Shown: in pieces, positions 7,927 through 16,675 of the stretch
How the letters are laid out: every line of letters begins with the position of its first letter
How positions within the stretch are numbered: position 1 is the first letter of the stretch
Assembly (NCBI RefSeq): GCF_045866565.1
Contig: NZ_BAAFZV010000001.1
Coordinates: 248,001-312,000 of the forward strand
Source of the DNA: Cognatilysobacter claricitrinus
Lineage (GTDB): Bacteria; Pseudomonadota; Gammaproteobacteria; Xanthomonadales; Xanthomonadaceae
Reading direction: 5' to 3'
DNA: 64,000 bases
Position numbers and translations under genes: made by a program
Notes under the pieces: model-generated
Databases searched by the model: none
What the model was told of the DNA's origin: nothing
What the model saw: the letters and a program-made list of their open reading frames with translations, nothing else

Positions 7927-9588
7927 ATGCAATACATCTACACGATGAACGGCGTCAGCAAGACCGTTCCTCCGAAGCGCCAGATCATCAAGGACATCTC
8001 GCTGTCGTTCTTCCCGGGCGCCAAGATCGGCCTGCTCGGCCTGAACGGCGCCGGCAAGTCGACGGTGCTGCGCATCATGGCCGGCGTCGACACCGATTTC
8101 GCCGGCGAAGCGCGGCCGCAGCCGGGCATCAAGGTCGGCTACCTCGCGCAGGAGCCGGAGCTCAACCCGGAGCACACCGTGCGTCAGGCCGTGGAGGAAG
8201 GCCTGGGCGAGATCATCAACGCGCAGGCCGCGCTGGAAGCGGTCTACGCCGCGTACGCCGAGGAAGGTGCGGATTTCGACGCGCTGGCCAAGGAGCAGGA
8301 GCGCCTTGAGGCGATCCTCGCCGCCGGTGATGCGCACACGCTCGAGAACCAGCTGGAAGTCGCCGCGGATGCGCTGCGCCTGCCGCCGTGGGACGCGATC
8401 GTCGGCAAGCTGTCGGGCGGCGAGAAGCGCCGCGTCGCGCTGTGCCGCCTGCTGCTGCAGAAGCCGGACATGCTGCTGCTCGACGAACCCACCAACCACC
8501 TCGACGCCGAGTCGGTCGAATGGCTGGAGCAGTTCCTCGCGCGCTACACCGGCACCGTGGTGGCGGTGACGCACGATCGCTACTTCCTCGACAACGCCGC
8601 CGAGTGGATCCTGGAACTCGACCGTGGCCGCGGCATTCCGTGGAAGGGCAACTACACCGAGTGGCTCGTGCAGAAGGACGAGCGCCTCAAGCAGGAAGAG
8701 AACCAGGAGAAGTCGCGCCAGAAGGCGATCCAGAAGGAACTGGAATGGGCGCGGCAGAACGCGAAGGGCGGCCGCTCCAAGGGCAAGGCGCGCCTTGCGC
8801 GCATCGAGGAGCTGCAGTCGGTCGACTACCAGAAGCGCAACGAGACCAACGAGATCTTCATTCCGCCGGGCGAGCGCCTCGGCAACAAGGTCATCGAGTT
8901 CAAGAACGTCTCGAAGAAGTTCGGCGATCGCCTGCTGATCGATGATCTGTCGTTCTCGGTGCCGCCCGGTGCGATCGTCGGCATCATCGGCCCGAACGGC
9001 GCCGGCAAGTCGACGCTGTTCAAGATGATCATCGGCAAGGAAAAGCCGGATTCCGGCACGATCGAAACCGGCCAGACCGTCAAGCTGGCCTACGTCGACC
9101 AGAGCCGCGACGCGCTGACCGGCAACCACAACGTGTTCCAGGAAGTCTCGGGCGGCCTCGACATCCTCAACATCAACGGGATCGAGATCCAGTCGCGCGC
9201 CTACATCGGGCGCTTCAACTTCAAGGGCCAGGATCAGCAGAAGATGGTCGGCTCGCTGTCGGGCGGTGAACGCGGCCGACTGCACATGGCGAAGACGCTG
9301 CTGCAGGGCGGCAACGTGCTGCTGCTCGACGAACCGTCGAACGACCTCGACATCGAAACCCTGCGCGCGCTCGAAGACGCGCTGCTCGAATTCCCGGGCA
9401 ACACGTTCGTGATCTCGCACGACCGCTGGTTCCTCGACCGCATCGCGACGCACATCCTCGCGTTCGAGGGCGACTCGCACGTGGAGTTCTTCCAGGGCAA
9501 CTACCGCGAGTACGAGGAAGACAAGAAGCGCCGCATGGGTGCCGAAGGCGCGGCGCCGCATCGCCTGCGCTTCAAGGCGCTGAAGTAA
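7927..9588 (+). CDS. ettA: Energy-dependent translational throttle ATPase EttA (ABC-F)
   Basis: EttA is a soluble ABC-F ATPase that binds the ribosomal E site and gates the first elongation step according to ATP/ADP. Two ABC domains are present. The first has Walker A GLNGAGKST (38-46), signature LSGGEKRRVALCR and Walker B LLLDEPTNHLDAESV. The second has GPNGAGKST, LSGGERGRLHMAK and LLLDEPSNDLDIETL. Between them lies the Lys/Arg-rich linker with KGGRSKGKARLARIEEL, typical of the P-site tRNA-interaction motif. Its 553 residues match the E. coli protein closely. It is the first plus-strand gene after the divergent region. Confidence 0.95.
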   Translation: MQYIYTMNGVSKTVPPKRQIIKDISLSFFPGAKIGLLGLNGAGKSTVLRIMAGVDTDFAGEARPQPGIKVGYLAQEPELNPEHTVRQAVEEGLGEIINAQAALEAVYAAYAEEGADFDALAKEQERLEAILAAGDAHTLENQLEVAADALRLPPWDAIVGKLSGGEKRRVALCRLLLQKPDMLLLDEPTNHLDAESVEWLEQFLARYTGTVVAVTHDRYFLDNAAEWILELDRGRGIPWKGNYTEWLVQKDERLKQEENQEKSRQKAIQKELEWARQNAKGGRSKGKARLARIEELQSVDYQKRNETNEIFIPPGERLGNKVIEFKNVSKKFGDRLLIDDLSFSVPPGAIVGIIGPNGAGKSTLFKMIIGKEKPDSGTIETGQTVKLAYVDQSRDALTGNHNVFQEVSGGLDILNINGIEIQSRAYIGRFNFKGQDQQKMVGSLSGGERGRLHMAKTLLQGGNVLLLDEPSNDLDIETLRALEDALLEFPGNTFVISHDRWFLDRIATHILAFEGDSHVEFFQGNYREYEEDKKRRMGAEGAAPHRLRFKALK

Positions 9589-9598
9589 ACGCGACACC

Positions 9599-9623
9599 GA
9601 CGCCCGCCTTCATGGCGGGCGTC
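9599..9623 (+). terminator. Perfect 10-bp stem-loop after ettA
   Basis: GACGCCCGCC / TTCAT / GGCGGGCGTC starts 10 bases after the ettA stop. No T-run follows, so it may be Rho-assisted or only a 3'-end stabiliser. Confidence 0.5.
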
Positions 9624-9641
9624 TCGCATGCGGAGTCGGAC

Positions 9642-10070
9642 ATGGCACCGGACGTCAATCGAATGCTCGTAGTCGCCGCGGCACTGAGCGCGCTCGCGGC
9701 GGTGCTGCATGTCGCGGTGATCGCGGGCGGCCCCGACTGGTACCGCTTCTTCGGCGCGGGCGAACGGATGGCGCGACTCGCCGAAGTGCGCAGCCCGGTG
9801 CCGACGATCGTGACGCTCGGCATCGCGTCGGTGCTGGCGGTGTGGGCGGCGTACGCAGCGTCCGGTGCAGGGCTCATCCGGCCGCTGCCGCTGACCGCCG
9901 CAGCGCTCGTCGTCATCACCGGCATCTACGCGCTGCGCGGGCTCGCGATCGTGCCCGCCGCTGCGATGCCCGCATTGCGAACTCCGTTCAACCTCTGGAG
10001 TTCCGCGATCTGCCTCGCGATCGGCGCCGTGCACGCGATCGGACTCTGGCAGGTGTGGAAGCGACTCTGA
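9642..10070 (+). CDS. Small integral membrane protein, four predicted TM helices
   Basis: I do not assign a function. The 142-residue product has hydrophobic segments at about 8-28 (LVVAAALSALAAVLHVAVIAG), 48-66, 80-98 and 117-135, with few charged residues, so it is an inner-membrane protein. I chose the ATG at 9642 because GGAG lies seven bases upstream; an in-frame ATG at 9612 falls inside the ettA terminator hairpin. It precedes pyrF by 22 bases and may be co-transcribed. Confidence 0.65.
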   Translation: MAPDVNRMLVVAAALSALAAVLHVAVIAGGPDWYRFFGAGERMARLAEVRSPVPTIVTLGIASVLAVWAAYAASGAGLIRPLPLTAAALVVITGIYALRGLAIVPAAAMPALRTPFNLWSSAICLAIGAVHAIGLWQVWKRL

Positions 10071-10092
10071 TTCGGACCATGGGAGATCCTCG

Positions 10093-10905
10093 ATGAGCTT
10101 CATGACCGCGCTGCGCGCGCGCTGGCAGCAGGCGAACACGCTGGTGTGCGTCGGCCTCGATCCAGAACCCGCGAAGTTCCCCGCAAAGTTCGCGAACGAT
10201 CCCGACGCGGTGTTCGCGTTCTGCCGTGACATCGCAGACGCCACTGCCGATTACGCCTGCGCGTTCAAGCCGCAGATCGCGCACTTCGCCGCGATCGGTG
10301 CGGAGAACGCGCTGGAACGTTTGATCGCGCACCTCAAGTCCGCGCATCCGGACGTTCCGGTGATCCTCGACAGCAAGCGCGGCGACATTGGCAGCACCGC
10401 GCAGCATTACGCGACGGAAGCGTTCGATCGCTACGGCGCGGACGCGGTGACTGTGAATCCGTATCTCGGACGCGACGCGCTGCAGCCGTTCCTGGATCGC
10501 GCCGATCGCGGCGTGATCATCCTGTGTCGCACGTCGAACCCCGGCGCGGGCGAGCTGCAGGACATGCTGGTCGGCGGGCGCCCGCTGTACCAGCACGTCG
10601 CCGAGAAGGCCGCGCTGGAGTGGAATACGAACGGCAATGTCGCGCTTGTCGTCGGCGCCACCTGGCCGGAACAGTTGGCGGAGGTGCGCGCGCTGGTGAA
10701 GGCCGTGCCATTGCTGGTGCCGGGCGTGGGTGCGCAGGGCGGCGATGCCGCAGCGGTGGTCGACAACGCGAAGACGCCGGATGGTACCGGCCTGATGATC
10801 AGCTCGTCGCGCGCGGTCCTCTATGCGTCGTCCGGCGAGAATTACGCAGACGCGGCCGCGGCCGCCGCGCGCGAGCTGCGCGACACCATCAACGCGAGCC
10901 GCTGA
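10093..10905 (+). CDS. pyrF: Orotidine 5'-phosphate decarboxylase
   Basis: PyrF converts OMP to UMP, the last step of de novo pyrimidine synthesis. The 270-residue product is of the longer, type-2 class: VCVGLDPEPAKFP at the start, then AFKPQIAHF, the catalytic lysine in ILDSKRGDIGSTA, AVTVNPYLGRDAL, and the phosphate-binding LLVPGVGAQGGD. A GGGAG ribosome-binding site lies nine bases before the ATG. The next gene starts one base after its stop. Confidence 0.96.
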   Translation: MSFMTALRARWQQANTLVCVGLDPEPAKFPAKFANDPDAVFAFCRDIADATADYACAFKPQIAHFAAIGAENALERLIAHLKSAHPDVPVILDSKRGDIGSTAQHYATEAFDRYGADAVTVNPYLGRDALQPFLDRADRGVIILCRTSNPGAGELQDMLVGGRPLYQHVAEKAALEWNTNGNVALVVGATWPEQLAEVRALVKAVPLLVPGVGAQGGDAAAVVDNAKTPDGTGLMISSSRAVLYASSGENYADAAAAAARELRDTINASR

Positions 10906-10906
10906 C

Positions 10907-11353
10907 GTGGGCGAGGCGGTCGTCGTCGCACCACTGACGTCCAGCGATCGCGCCGACTGGCAGCGCCTTGCCGAAGGTTACAAGGCGTTCTACGCGACGC
11001 CGACCACACCGGCGGACTACAACGCCGCGTGGGCGCGACTGATGGCCTCCGACACCGTGCGCGGATTCGGTGCGCGGCTCGACGGCCGACTCGTCGGTAT
11101 CGTCCACTTCATCTTCCATGCGAGTACGTGGGCCGATCGCGTCTGCTACCTGCAGGATCTTTTCACCGACGAATCCGCTCGCGGCCGCGGTGTCGCGCGT
11201 GCGCTGATCGATGCCGTCGCCGACGCCACCCGCGCGAACGGCGCGTCCCGCCTGTACTGGATGACGCAGGCGCACAACGCCACGGCACGCGCGCTGTACG
11301 ACCGCGTCGCGATGAATCGTGGGTTCATCCGCTACGAGCACCCGCTGGGCTGA
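10907..11353 (+). CDS. GNAT family N-acetyltransferase
   Basis: The 148-residue product has the GNAT fold: a central strand GRLVGIVHFIFHAS, the strand-helix LQDLFTDESARGRGVARALIDAV with the acetyl-CoA pyrophosphate loop (R-G-R-G-V-A), and a C-terminal WMTQAHNATARALYDRVAMNRGFIRYE. The start is a GTG at 10907, one base after the pyrF stop; upstream in-frame codons overlap pyrF and have no family resemblance. The substrate is unknown, though the pattern resembles small-molecule or amino-acid N-acetyltransferases. Confidence 0.82.
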   Translation: MGEAVVVAPLTSSDRADWQRLAEGYKAFYATPTTPADYNAAWARLMASDTVRGFGARLDGRLVGIVHFIFHASTWADRVCYLQDLFTDESARGRGVARALIDAVADATRANGASRLYWMTQAHNATARALYDRVAMNRGFIRYEHPLG

Positions 11354-11429
11354 TTCAGCTTCGCGGCGTCGGCGTGAGGTCGCGCGGCACGACCGGCTGC
11401 TAGCGTTCCGTCGAACGACGGAGACCGCC

Positions 11430-11930
11430 ATGACGAACCGCGTCGCACCCGCGCTGCTACTTCTTGCCATCGCGTCGCCTGCACTGGCGCAGGAGGCTAG
11501 CTCCGCGTCGCGCCCCGAGTGGTGGGTGGACGTCAACGTCGCCTCGCATCACTTCGAGAGTGCCGACGACTATCTCGGGCCGGGCACGCACTTCAACCAG
11601 AACAATTACGGCGCGGGCGTGGAAGTGCAGTGGCAGCCGCGGCACGCGGCGTCGGTCGGCTATTTCCGCAACTCGGTGTACGAGGACTCGTGGTACGCGC
11701 TTTACCACTACACGCCGCTGTCGCTGGGCCGGCACGTGCGACTCGGCGCGATGGTGGGCCTGGTCAGCGGCTATCCCGGGTACAACAACGGCAATGCGGC
11801 GCCGGCGGGCGCGCTGGTGGCCAAGGCCGAATACCGCCGTGTCGGCTTGAACCTGATCTACCTGCCACGCATTCCCGGTTCGACGCCGAACACGCTCGGC
11901 CTGCAGCTCAAGTTCAAGCTGAGCCCGTGA
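11430..11930 (+). CDS. Signal-peptide outer-membrane protein resembling PagP lipid A palmitoyltransferase
   Basis: A signal peptide (about residues 1-20, ending SPALAQ) is followed by about 145 residues rich in alternating aromatic/polar strands, as expected for an eight-stranded barrel. Three features recall PagP: an early strand with His (VNVASHHFE), a later Asp-Ser in VYEDSWYALY, matching the FKDSW catalytic loop of E. coli PagP, and a strand ending NLIYLPRIPG, like the MTYIPG strand of PagP. If right, it would move a palmitate from phospholipid to lipid A. The overall match is by eye and weak, so treat it as PagP-like, not PagP. Its stop abuts the convergent glycosyltransferase stop (TGATCA). 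Confidence 0.55.
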   Translation: MTNRVAPALLLLAIASPALAQEASSASRPEWWVDVNVASHHFESADDYLGPGTHFNQNNYGAGVEVQWQPRHAASVGYFRNSVYEDSWYALYHYTPLSLGRHVRLGAMVGLVSGYPGYNNGNAAPAGALVAKAEYRRVGLNLIYLPRIPGSTPNTLGLQLKFKLSP

Positions 11931-12767
11931 TCAGCTGACGCTGCGCCACCATGCGCGCAGCGACGCCACGACGAAGCGCGCCGCGATCACCATCGCGATG
12001 ACGATGCGCAACGGCGCGCTGCGATGCGGGGCCTCGAAGCGCGAGAAGTAGCGCCACAGGCCGCGATGCTTGTGCCATTCGACGAAGAACGGCCGCGAGC
12101 GACTCGACACGCCGCGCAGGTGCACCACGCGCACGCCATTGGCGACGGCGACGGTTGCGCCGGCATCGCGCACGCGTCGGCACAGGTCGAGATCCTCGGC
12201 GTGCAGGCGGTAGCCTTCGTCGAAGCCGTGCACGGCGTCGAACAGCGAACGCGGCACCAGCATCAGCGCGCCGGACACGGCGTCGACGCGCTGCACAGGT
12301 TCGCCGGTCGACGGTATCGACAGGTCCGTGCCCTCGCCCGCCAGCATGCGCGCGAAGTCGGGATCGCGACGCCGCGCCGCGGCATCGGGGACGCCGTCTT
12401 CATCGACGAGCTCGCAGCCCAGCAACGCGGGCGCGATGCTGCCGGCGACGGTGCGCATGCGCGCGAGCGTGTCACGTTCGACCAGGCAGTCGGGATTGAC
12501 GAAGGCGATCCACGGCGCATCCGTATCGCGCGCGCCCTGGTTGCAGGCGACGGCGAAGCCCGGGTTGTCGGGATTGGCGACGAACTTCAGGCGCGACTCG
12601 CGCGCCGCGAAGCGCTGCACGATTCCGAGCGTCCCGTCGTCCGATGCGTTGTCGACCACGCGGATCGCGGTGACACCGTCGGCCGTGCGCAGGCGTTGCA
12701 GGCAGAGTTCGATCGTCTCCGCGCTGCGGTAGGTGACGACCACGACGGCGATGCCATCACCGCTCAT
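11931..12767 (-). CDS. Family 2 glycosyltransferase
   Basis: The 278-residue product has the GT-A core: VVVVTYRSAETIELCL at the N-terminus, RVVDNASDDGT, NPDNPGFAVACNQG, and the metal-binding IAFVNPDC. After about residue 160 come AVSGALMLVPRSLFDAVHGFDEGYRLHAEDLDLCRRVRDAG and then a short hydrophobic tail (about 255-272) that may anchor it to the membrane. This pattern is typical of rhamnosyl-type transferases of surface polysaccharide, but the donor is not identifiable. The ATG at 12767 overlaps the upstream gene stop by four bases. Confidence 0.85.
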   Translation of the reverse strand: MSGDGIAVVVVTYRSAETIELCLQRLRTADGVTAIRVVDNASDDGTLGIVQRFAARESRLKFVANPDNPGFAVACNQGARDTDAPWIAFVNPDCLVERDTLARMRTVAGSIAPALLGCELVDEDGVPDAAARRRDPDFARMLAGEGTDLSIPSTGEPVQRVDAVSGALMLVPRSLFDAVHGFDEGYRLHAEDLDLCRRVRDAGATVAVANGVRVVHLRGVSSRSRPFFVEWHKHRGLWRYFSRFEAPHRSAPLRIVIAMVIAARFVVASLRAWWRSVS

Positions 12768-13633
12768 GGCACGACACCGAACAGATCGGCTTGCGCATCG
12801 CCGCTGGCACGTTGCGCGAGCGCTTCGACGATGTGGTCGCGTTGTCCGCGCAACGGATCGTCCATCAGGAATTCCGCGAGCCGCGTGTTCCAGTGTGGCC
12901 ATCGCGCGGCGACGCGATCGAGATCGCCGTCCGACGGGCGGCCTTCGTCCACGCGACCGACGTAGGCCTGCATGCACAGCAGGTCGACGCCACCGAACGC
13001 CTGCAGGCGCAGGCAGAGATCGATCAGCGCCGCGTACCACGATGCGTAGCTGGTGGCGTCGATGCCGCCGACGGAGCGGGACGCGCCACCGCGGATCAGT
13101 ACGGCATGTCCCACCGCGGCCGGCAGTGGCGCCGGTTCGAGTGCAGCTTCGACAAGCACGTCGGCCAGCCGCGCTGAATCGTCGGGGAGCGGCGCGACAT
13201 CGCCCAGGCGCGGCCATGCCGCGGTCTCGCCCGCGTTGCTCCACGGTGTGACCGTCGACGCCTTCGGGTTGTCGTGCAGGCAGCGCGCCATGCGCGTCAG
13301 CCAGCCGGGCGCGGGCCGTGCGTCGTCGGCGAGGACCACGACATCGGCGTCGCCGCATGCACGCAGGATCTCGGCGAGATGCGCGGCTTCGCCGAGTGGT
13401 CGCGCGCGTCGGCTGTAGTCGGCGCTCATGCGTGTCGTCGCTCGCCATGCATCGATGACGGCCCGCACGCGCGGTCCACCGCATGCATCATCGGCGAGCC
13501 ACACCCGCGTTCCGGCAGGCGTGGTGGCTTCGAGCGCGGCGAGGCAACCGTCGAGCGCGGCATCGTCGACGCCCACCGGGATCACCACGATGGGCAGGGC
13601 GTCGCCGTGCGCCGCCGCGGCCATGTCGGTCAC
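12764..13633 (-). CDS. GT2-like glycosyltransferase, divergent
   Basis: A 289-residue product with a GT2-type outline. It opens with IVVIPVGVDDAALDGCLAAL, then VWLADDACGG, and the metal-site equivalent DADVVVLADDARPAPGWLTRM (where most relatives have N-x-D). Further on come GHAVLIRGGASRSVGGID and DLCLRLQAFGGVDLL, matching the acceptor-site region. It lacks a clean DxD, so activity is uncertain. The frame allows a GTG at 13633 (GAGG 12 bases upstream) or an ATG at 13624; I list the GTG. It starts four bases after the xpsD stop and overlaps the next glycosyltransferase, so it may be transcribed with the xps operon. Confidence 0.7.
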   Translation of the reverse strand: MTDMAAAAHGDALPIVVIPVGVDDAALDGCLAALEATTPAGTRVWLADDACGGPRVRAVIDAWRATTRMSADYSRRARPLGEAAHLAEILRACGDADVVVLADDARPAPGWLTRMARCLHDNPKASTVTPWSNAGETAAWPRLGDVAPLPDDSARLADVLVEAALEPAPLPAAVGHAVLIRGGASRSVGGIDATSYASWYAALIDLCLRLQAFGGVDLLCMQAYVGRVDEGRPSDGDLDRVAARWPHWNTRLAEFLMDDPLRGQRDHIVEALAQRASGDAQADLFGVVP

Positions 13634-13637
13634 CGTG

Positions 13638-15929
13638 TCAGCGCACCTCGATGCCGCCGCGCACCTTCTGCTTGCGGTGCAGCGGCTCCATCGCGCGGAA
13701 GCGTCGGGTGTAGTCGTCGGTGAGGTCGCGCACTTCCTGCGGATTGCGCACGACGGTCGGCGTCAGCAGCACGATGACTTCGTTGCGATCGGTGCGCGAG
13801 TTCTGTCGACCGAACAGGCCACCCACCACCGGGATGCGGCTCAGCCCCGGGAAGCCCGACGAACCGCGCTGCACGCCATCGCTGATGAGGCCGGCGAGCA
13901 TCACCGTGTCGCCGCTCTGCACCGCGGTTTCCGTCTTCACCTTGCGGGTGTCGATGCGCACGTTGCCGTTGCGGTCGGCGACGGTGCCGGGCGAGCTCAC
14001 TTCCTGCACGATGTCGAGGAACACCATGCCGTCGCGCGTGATGCGCGGACGCACCTTGAGGATGATGCCGGTGTCGAGGTACTGCACCTGGCTGTAGGTC
14101 ACGCCGCCGGTGCCGGTGCCCGGATCGACCGTCACCGACGAGATCGGGATGCGACTGCCGACGTTGAGCGTGGCTTCGGCGTTGTTGCGCACGAACACCG
14201 ACGGCGTCTGCAGCAGCTGCAGGTCGGTGACCTGGTCGAGCGCGTTGATGACGGCCGCGGCGTTCTTGCCGAGGAACGTCCACGCCAGGCCGGGATTGGT
14301 GACGTCGGCGGGGCGGATGCTGCCCTTGAGATCGCCCCAGATGTTGCGTCCGGCGGCATTCGGCAGGCCCGCGCCGCCGGACGATACCGGATCGCTCACC
14401 GCCTGTTCGAAGAACCAGTTGACGCCGTACTGCAGCGCGCCGCTCAACTGCACTTCGACCACCTGCGCTTCGATCTGCACCTGCATCGGCATGACGTCGA
14501 GGCGTTCGATCACGTCGCGCATCGACGCCCACGCCTGCGGCGTGCTGCGCACCAGCAGCGAATTGGTTTCGTCGACCGCGGACACGCCGACGTGCTGGCC
14601 GTCGACGTCGAACGTCACCGAGCCATTGCCGTTCTGGCGTGGATCGAGCGAAAGCGACGACGACATTCCGCCGCCCGTGGAACCGGTACCGCTGGTGTCG
14701 GACGACGTCGGCGTCTGGCCGATGCTGGCGCTGGAACCGCCGTCTGTGTCGCGCAATTCAGTCGAATCCAGCCCGGGCATCAGCGTCGGCTGCGCACCGG
14801 TGTCGCCACCGTTGCCGCGCGCGCCACCGCCGAATACTTCCGACAGGCGATCGGCCAAGTCCTTCGCCTTGATGTATTTCAGTTCGTACGAATACAGGCG
14901 CGGTTCGCTGCCGGCGCCATCGATGCGTTCCAGCCACTGCTGGATGTCGTCGAGATACGCGGCCTGCGGCGTGATGACCAGGATCGCGTTCGCGCCTTCC
15001 AGCGGCATGAAGCGGAACATGCCGGACACCGGCGACTTGCTGGTCTCGCCGAATACCTTCTCGAGATCGGCGACCACGCGCGACGCGCGGCCCGACTGCA
15101 GCGGGAAAACGCCGACCGACATGCCGGCCAGCCAGTCGACGTCGAACGTCTCGATCGTACGCAGGTAGTTCTCGAGTTCCGCGCGCGTGCCAGCCACGGT
15201 GATCACGTTGCGCGCGTTGTCGACATTGACGATGGAGTTCGGCCGCGCATACGGCTTGAGGATCTTCTCCATCTCCGTCGCCGACACGAACTTCAGCGGC
15301 ACGGTGCGCGCTTCGAAGCCACGTGCGGTCGACGCGGGGCCGGTGCGCGGCGCGACGGTACCGGCCAGTGCCTGGTCGGCCGGCACGATGTTGTAGCGGC
15401 CACCGCTGTAGACCATGCGCGCGTTGTTCCAGCCCAGCACCATCTCGAGCAGGTTCAGCGCTTCGGCCGGGCTCACCGGCTTGGGCGTTGCGAGCGTCAC
15501 CGTGCCCTGCACGCCCGGCGCGATCACGTAGTTCTGGCCGAGCATGTCGCCGAGGATGGCCTTGACCACCGCCTGCACCGACTCGCCCTCGAAGTTGAAC
15601 GTCGCCGCGCCGCTGCTGCCGCCCAGGCGCGACGGTGGCGCACTGGCGACGCGGTTGTTGATGACGGTTCCCGTGCCGCGACGGATCTGTGCGCGCGGGC
15701 CCTCGTCGTGCGTCTCCAGCGGCGCGGTGGTGACGCCGTCGTGCGAGGTCACGACCGCGTCGGTCGGCGCGGACGACGTACCGGCGACGGGGCCGTCGAG
15801 TCGGCCGTCGCGACGCACGACCGGCGGCGTGACCGTGGTGCAGCCGGCGAGGATCGACACGATCGCGAGCGCGACGGTCGAATGGCGCAACGCCGGGCGG
15901 AGGACGGAGGTGGCAGGCAGGAAGGTCAT
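13638..15929 (-). CDS. xpsD: Type II secretion secretin XpsD (GspD), lipoprotein
   Basis: XpsD forms the outer-membrane channel through which folded exoproteins leave the cell. The 763-residue protein has a lipoprotein signal with lipobox ILAGC (Cys at 30), as in Xanthomonas XpsD. N-domains follow (FNFEGESVQAVVKAILGDMLGQNYVI and repeats such as FVSATEMEKILKPYARPNSIV). A Gly/Ser-rich insert lies around residues 390-430. The C-terminal secretin domain ends in VPVVGGLFGRQNSRTDRNEVIVLLTP. It is the last xps gene, eight bases after xpsN. Confidence 0.95.
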   Translation of the reverse strand: MTFLPATSVLRPALRHSTVALAIVSILAGCTTVTPPVVRRDGRLDGPVAGTSSAPTDAVVTSHDGVTTAPLETHDEGPRAQIRRGTGTVINNRVASAPPSRLGGSSGAATFNFEGESVQAVVKAILGDMLGQNYVIAPGVQGTVTLATPKPVSPAEALNLLEMVLGWNNARMVYSGGRYNIVPADQALAGTVAPRTGPASTARGFEARTVPLKFVSATEMEKILKPYARPNSIVNVDNARNVITVAGTRAELENYLRTIETFDVDWLAGMSVGVFPLQSGRASRVVADLEKVFGETSKSPVSGMFRFMPLEGANAILVITPQAAYLDDIQQWLERIDGAGSEPRLYSYELKYIKAKDLADRLSEVFGGGARGNGGDTGAQPTLMPGLDSTELRDTDGGSSASIGQTPTSSDTSGTGSTGGGMSSSLSLDPRQNGNGSVTFDVDGQHVGVSAVDETNSLLVRSTPQAWASMRDVIERLDVMPMQVQIEAQVVEVQLSGALQYGVNWFFEQAVSDPVSSGGAGLPNAAGRNIWGDLKGSIRPADVTNPGLAWTFLGKNAAAVINALDQVTDLQLLQTPSVFVRNNAEATLNVGSRIPISSVTVDPGTGTGGVTYSQVQYLDTGIILKVRPRITRDGMVFLDIVQEVSSPGTVADRNGNVRIDTRKVKTETAVQSGDTVMLAGLISDGVQRGSSGFPGLSRIPVVGGLFGRQNSRTDRNEVIVLLTPTVVRNPQEVRDLTDDYTRRFRAMEPLHRKQKVRGGIEVR

Positions 15930-15937
15930 CGCGGGAC

Positions 15938-16675
15938 TCAGCGGGTCGACGGCGGCGGTGCGGCCGTCGCGGGCGGGTTGGCGTGCTGTGCCTGCCGGCG
16001 CATTTCCTCGCGGCGGGCTTCGATGCGCTGGCGGATCTGCTCGATCTGCGCGGGATCGGGCGCGGAGGTGGCGTCGGTCGGCGGCGCGGGTGCGGCGGCG
16101 ACCGGCCCGGGCATCTGCACCGGATTGATCGGCGGCGCGGTCATCGGCGACGTCGGCGACGCGCCGCCCTTGCCGTCATACACGCGCAGCGTGAGTTCCT
16201 TCTGCCCCTCGGGGCCTTCGAACACGGCGCTACGCGGGTGCAGCGATACCAGACGCCATGCCGGGCGCGAATCCGGCGCATCGCCGATCTTCACCCGCCA
16301 CGACTCGCTGCCGTCCGGTTTCTGCACGATCGCCATGCTCGTCTGCGGCGTGATCAGCACGCTGGTCAGCACCAGGTCGAACTCGGTCGGCGTGTCGGCG
16401 GCGCCGTTTTCGGCGACCAGCGAGAACGGATGCGGGCGGCGATCGGTCGCGAACAGTGGTCGCGCGGCGATCTCGCCGTACTGGGCGATCGGGCCGAGTG
16501 CGGGCGACGCGTTGTCCGCCGGCAGCGTGGGGATGCGGCTGCCCTCGATCGCACCGCCCTTGCCCTCGGGCAGGTGCGCGCCCATGCCGGCCAGCGCCAG
16601 CACCCAGGCGAGCAGCGCCCAACCGGCGAATGCGCCGAGCAGGAGCGTGCGCGGGGCGACGTGATCAAGGCGCAC
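15938..16675 (-). CDS. xpsN: Type II secretion protein XpsN (GspC/N-type)
   Basis: XpsN is the inner-membrane/periplasmic link of the Xanthomonas-type system, taking the place of GspC and contacting the secretin. I place the start at a GTG at 16675 because an exact AGGAGG lies five bases upstream. The upstream in-frame ATG at 16702 would add nine residues and falls inside the Shine-Dalgarno/xpsM overlap. The 245-residue product has one TM segment (about 9-30, LLLGAFAGWALLAWVLALAGMG), a periplasmic domain with ARPLFATDRRPHPF, and a Pro/Ala-rich tail. It overlaps xpsM by 11 bases. Confidence 0.88.
   Translation of the reverse strand: MRLDHVAPRTLLLGAFAGWALLAWVLALAGMGAHLPEGKGGAIEGSRIPTLPADNASPALGPIAQYGEIAARPLFATDRRPHPFSLVAENGAADTPTEFDLVLTSVLITPQTSMAIVQKPDGSESWRVKIGDAPDSRPAWRLVSLHPRSAVFEGPEGQKELTLRVYDGKGGASPTSPMTAPPINPVQMPGPVAAAPAPPTDATSAPDPAQIEQIRQRIEARREEMRRQAQHANPPATAAPPPSTR

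Noticed and set aside
7837..9597. A 586-codon minus-strand frame antisense to ettA
   Set aside because: It covers the whole of the clear ettA gene, with Leu/Val/Asp-biased shadow composition and no motifs.
13428..16664. A 1078-codon plus-strand frame antisense to xpsD and xpsN
   Set aside because: It is a shadow of the well-supported minus-strand xps genes, with the repetitive His/Arg/Ala composition typical of antisense frames in high-G+C DNA.
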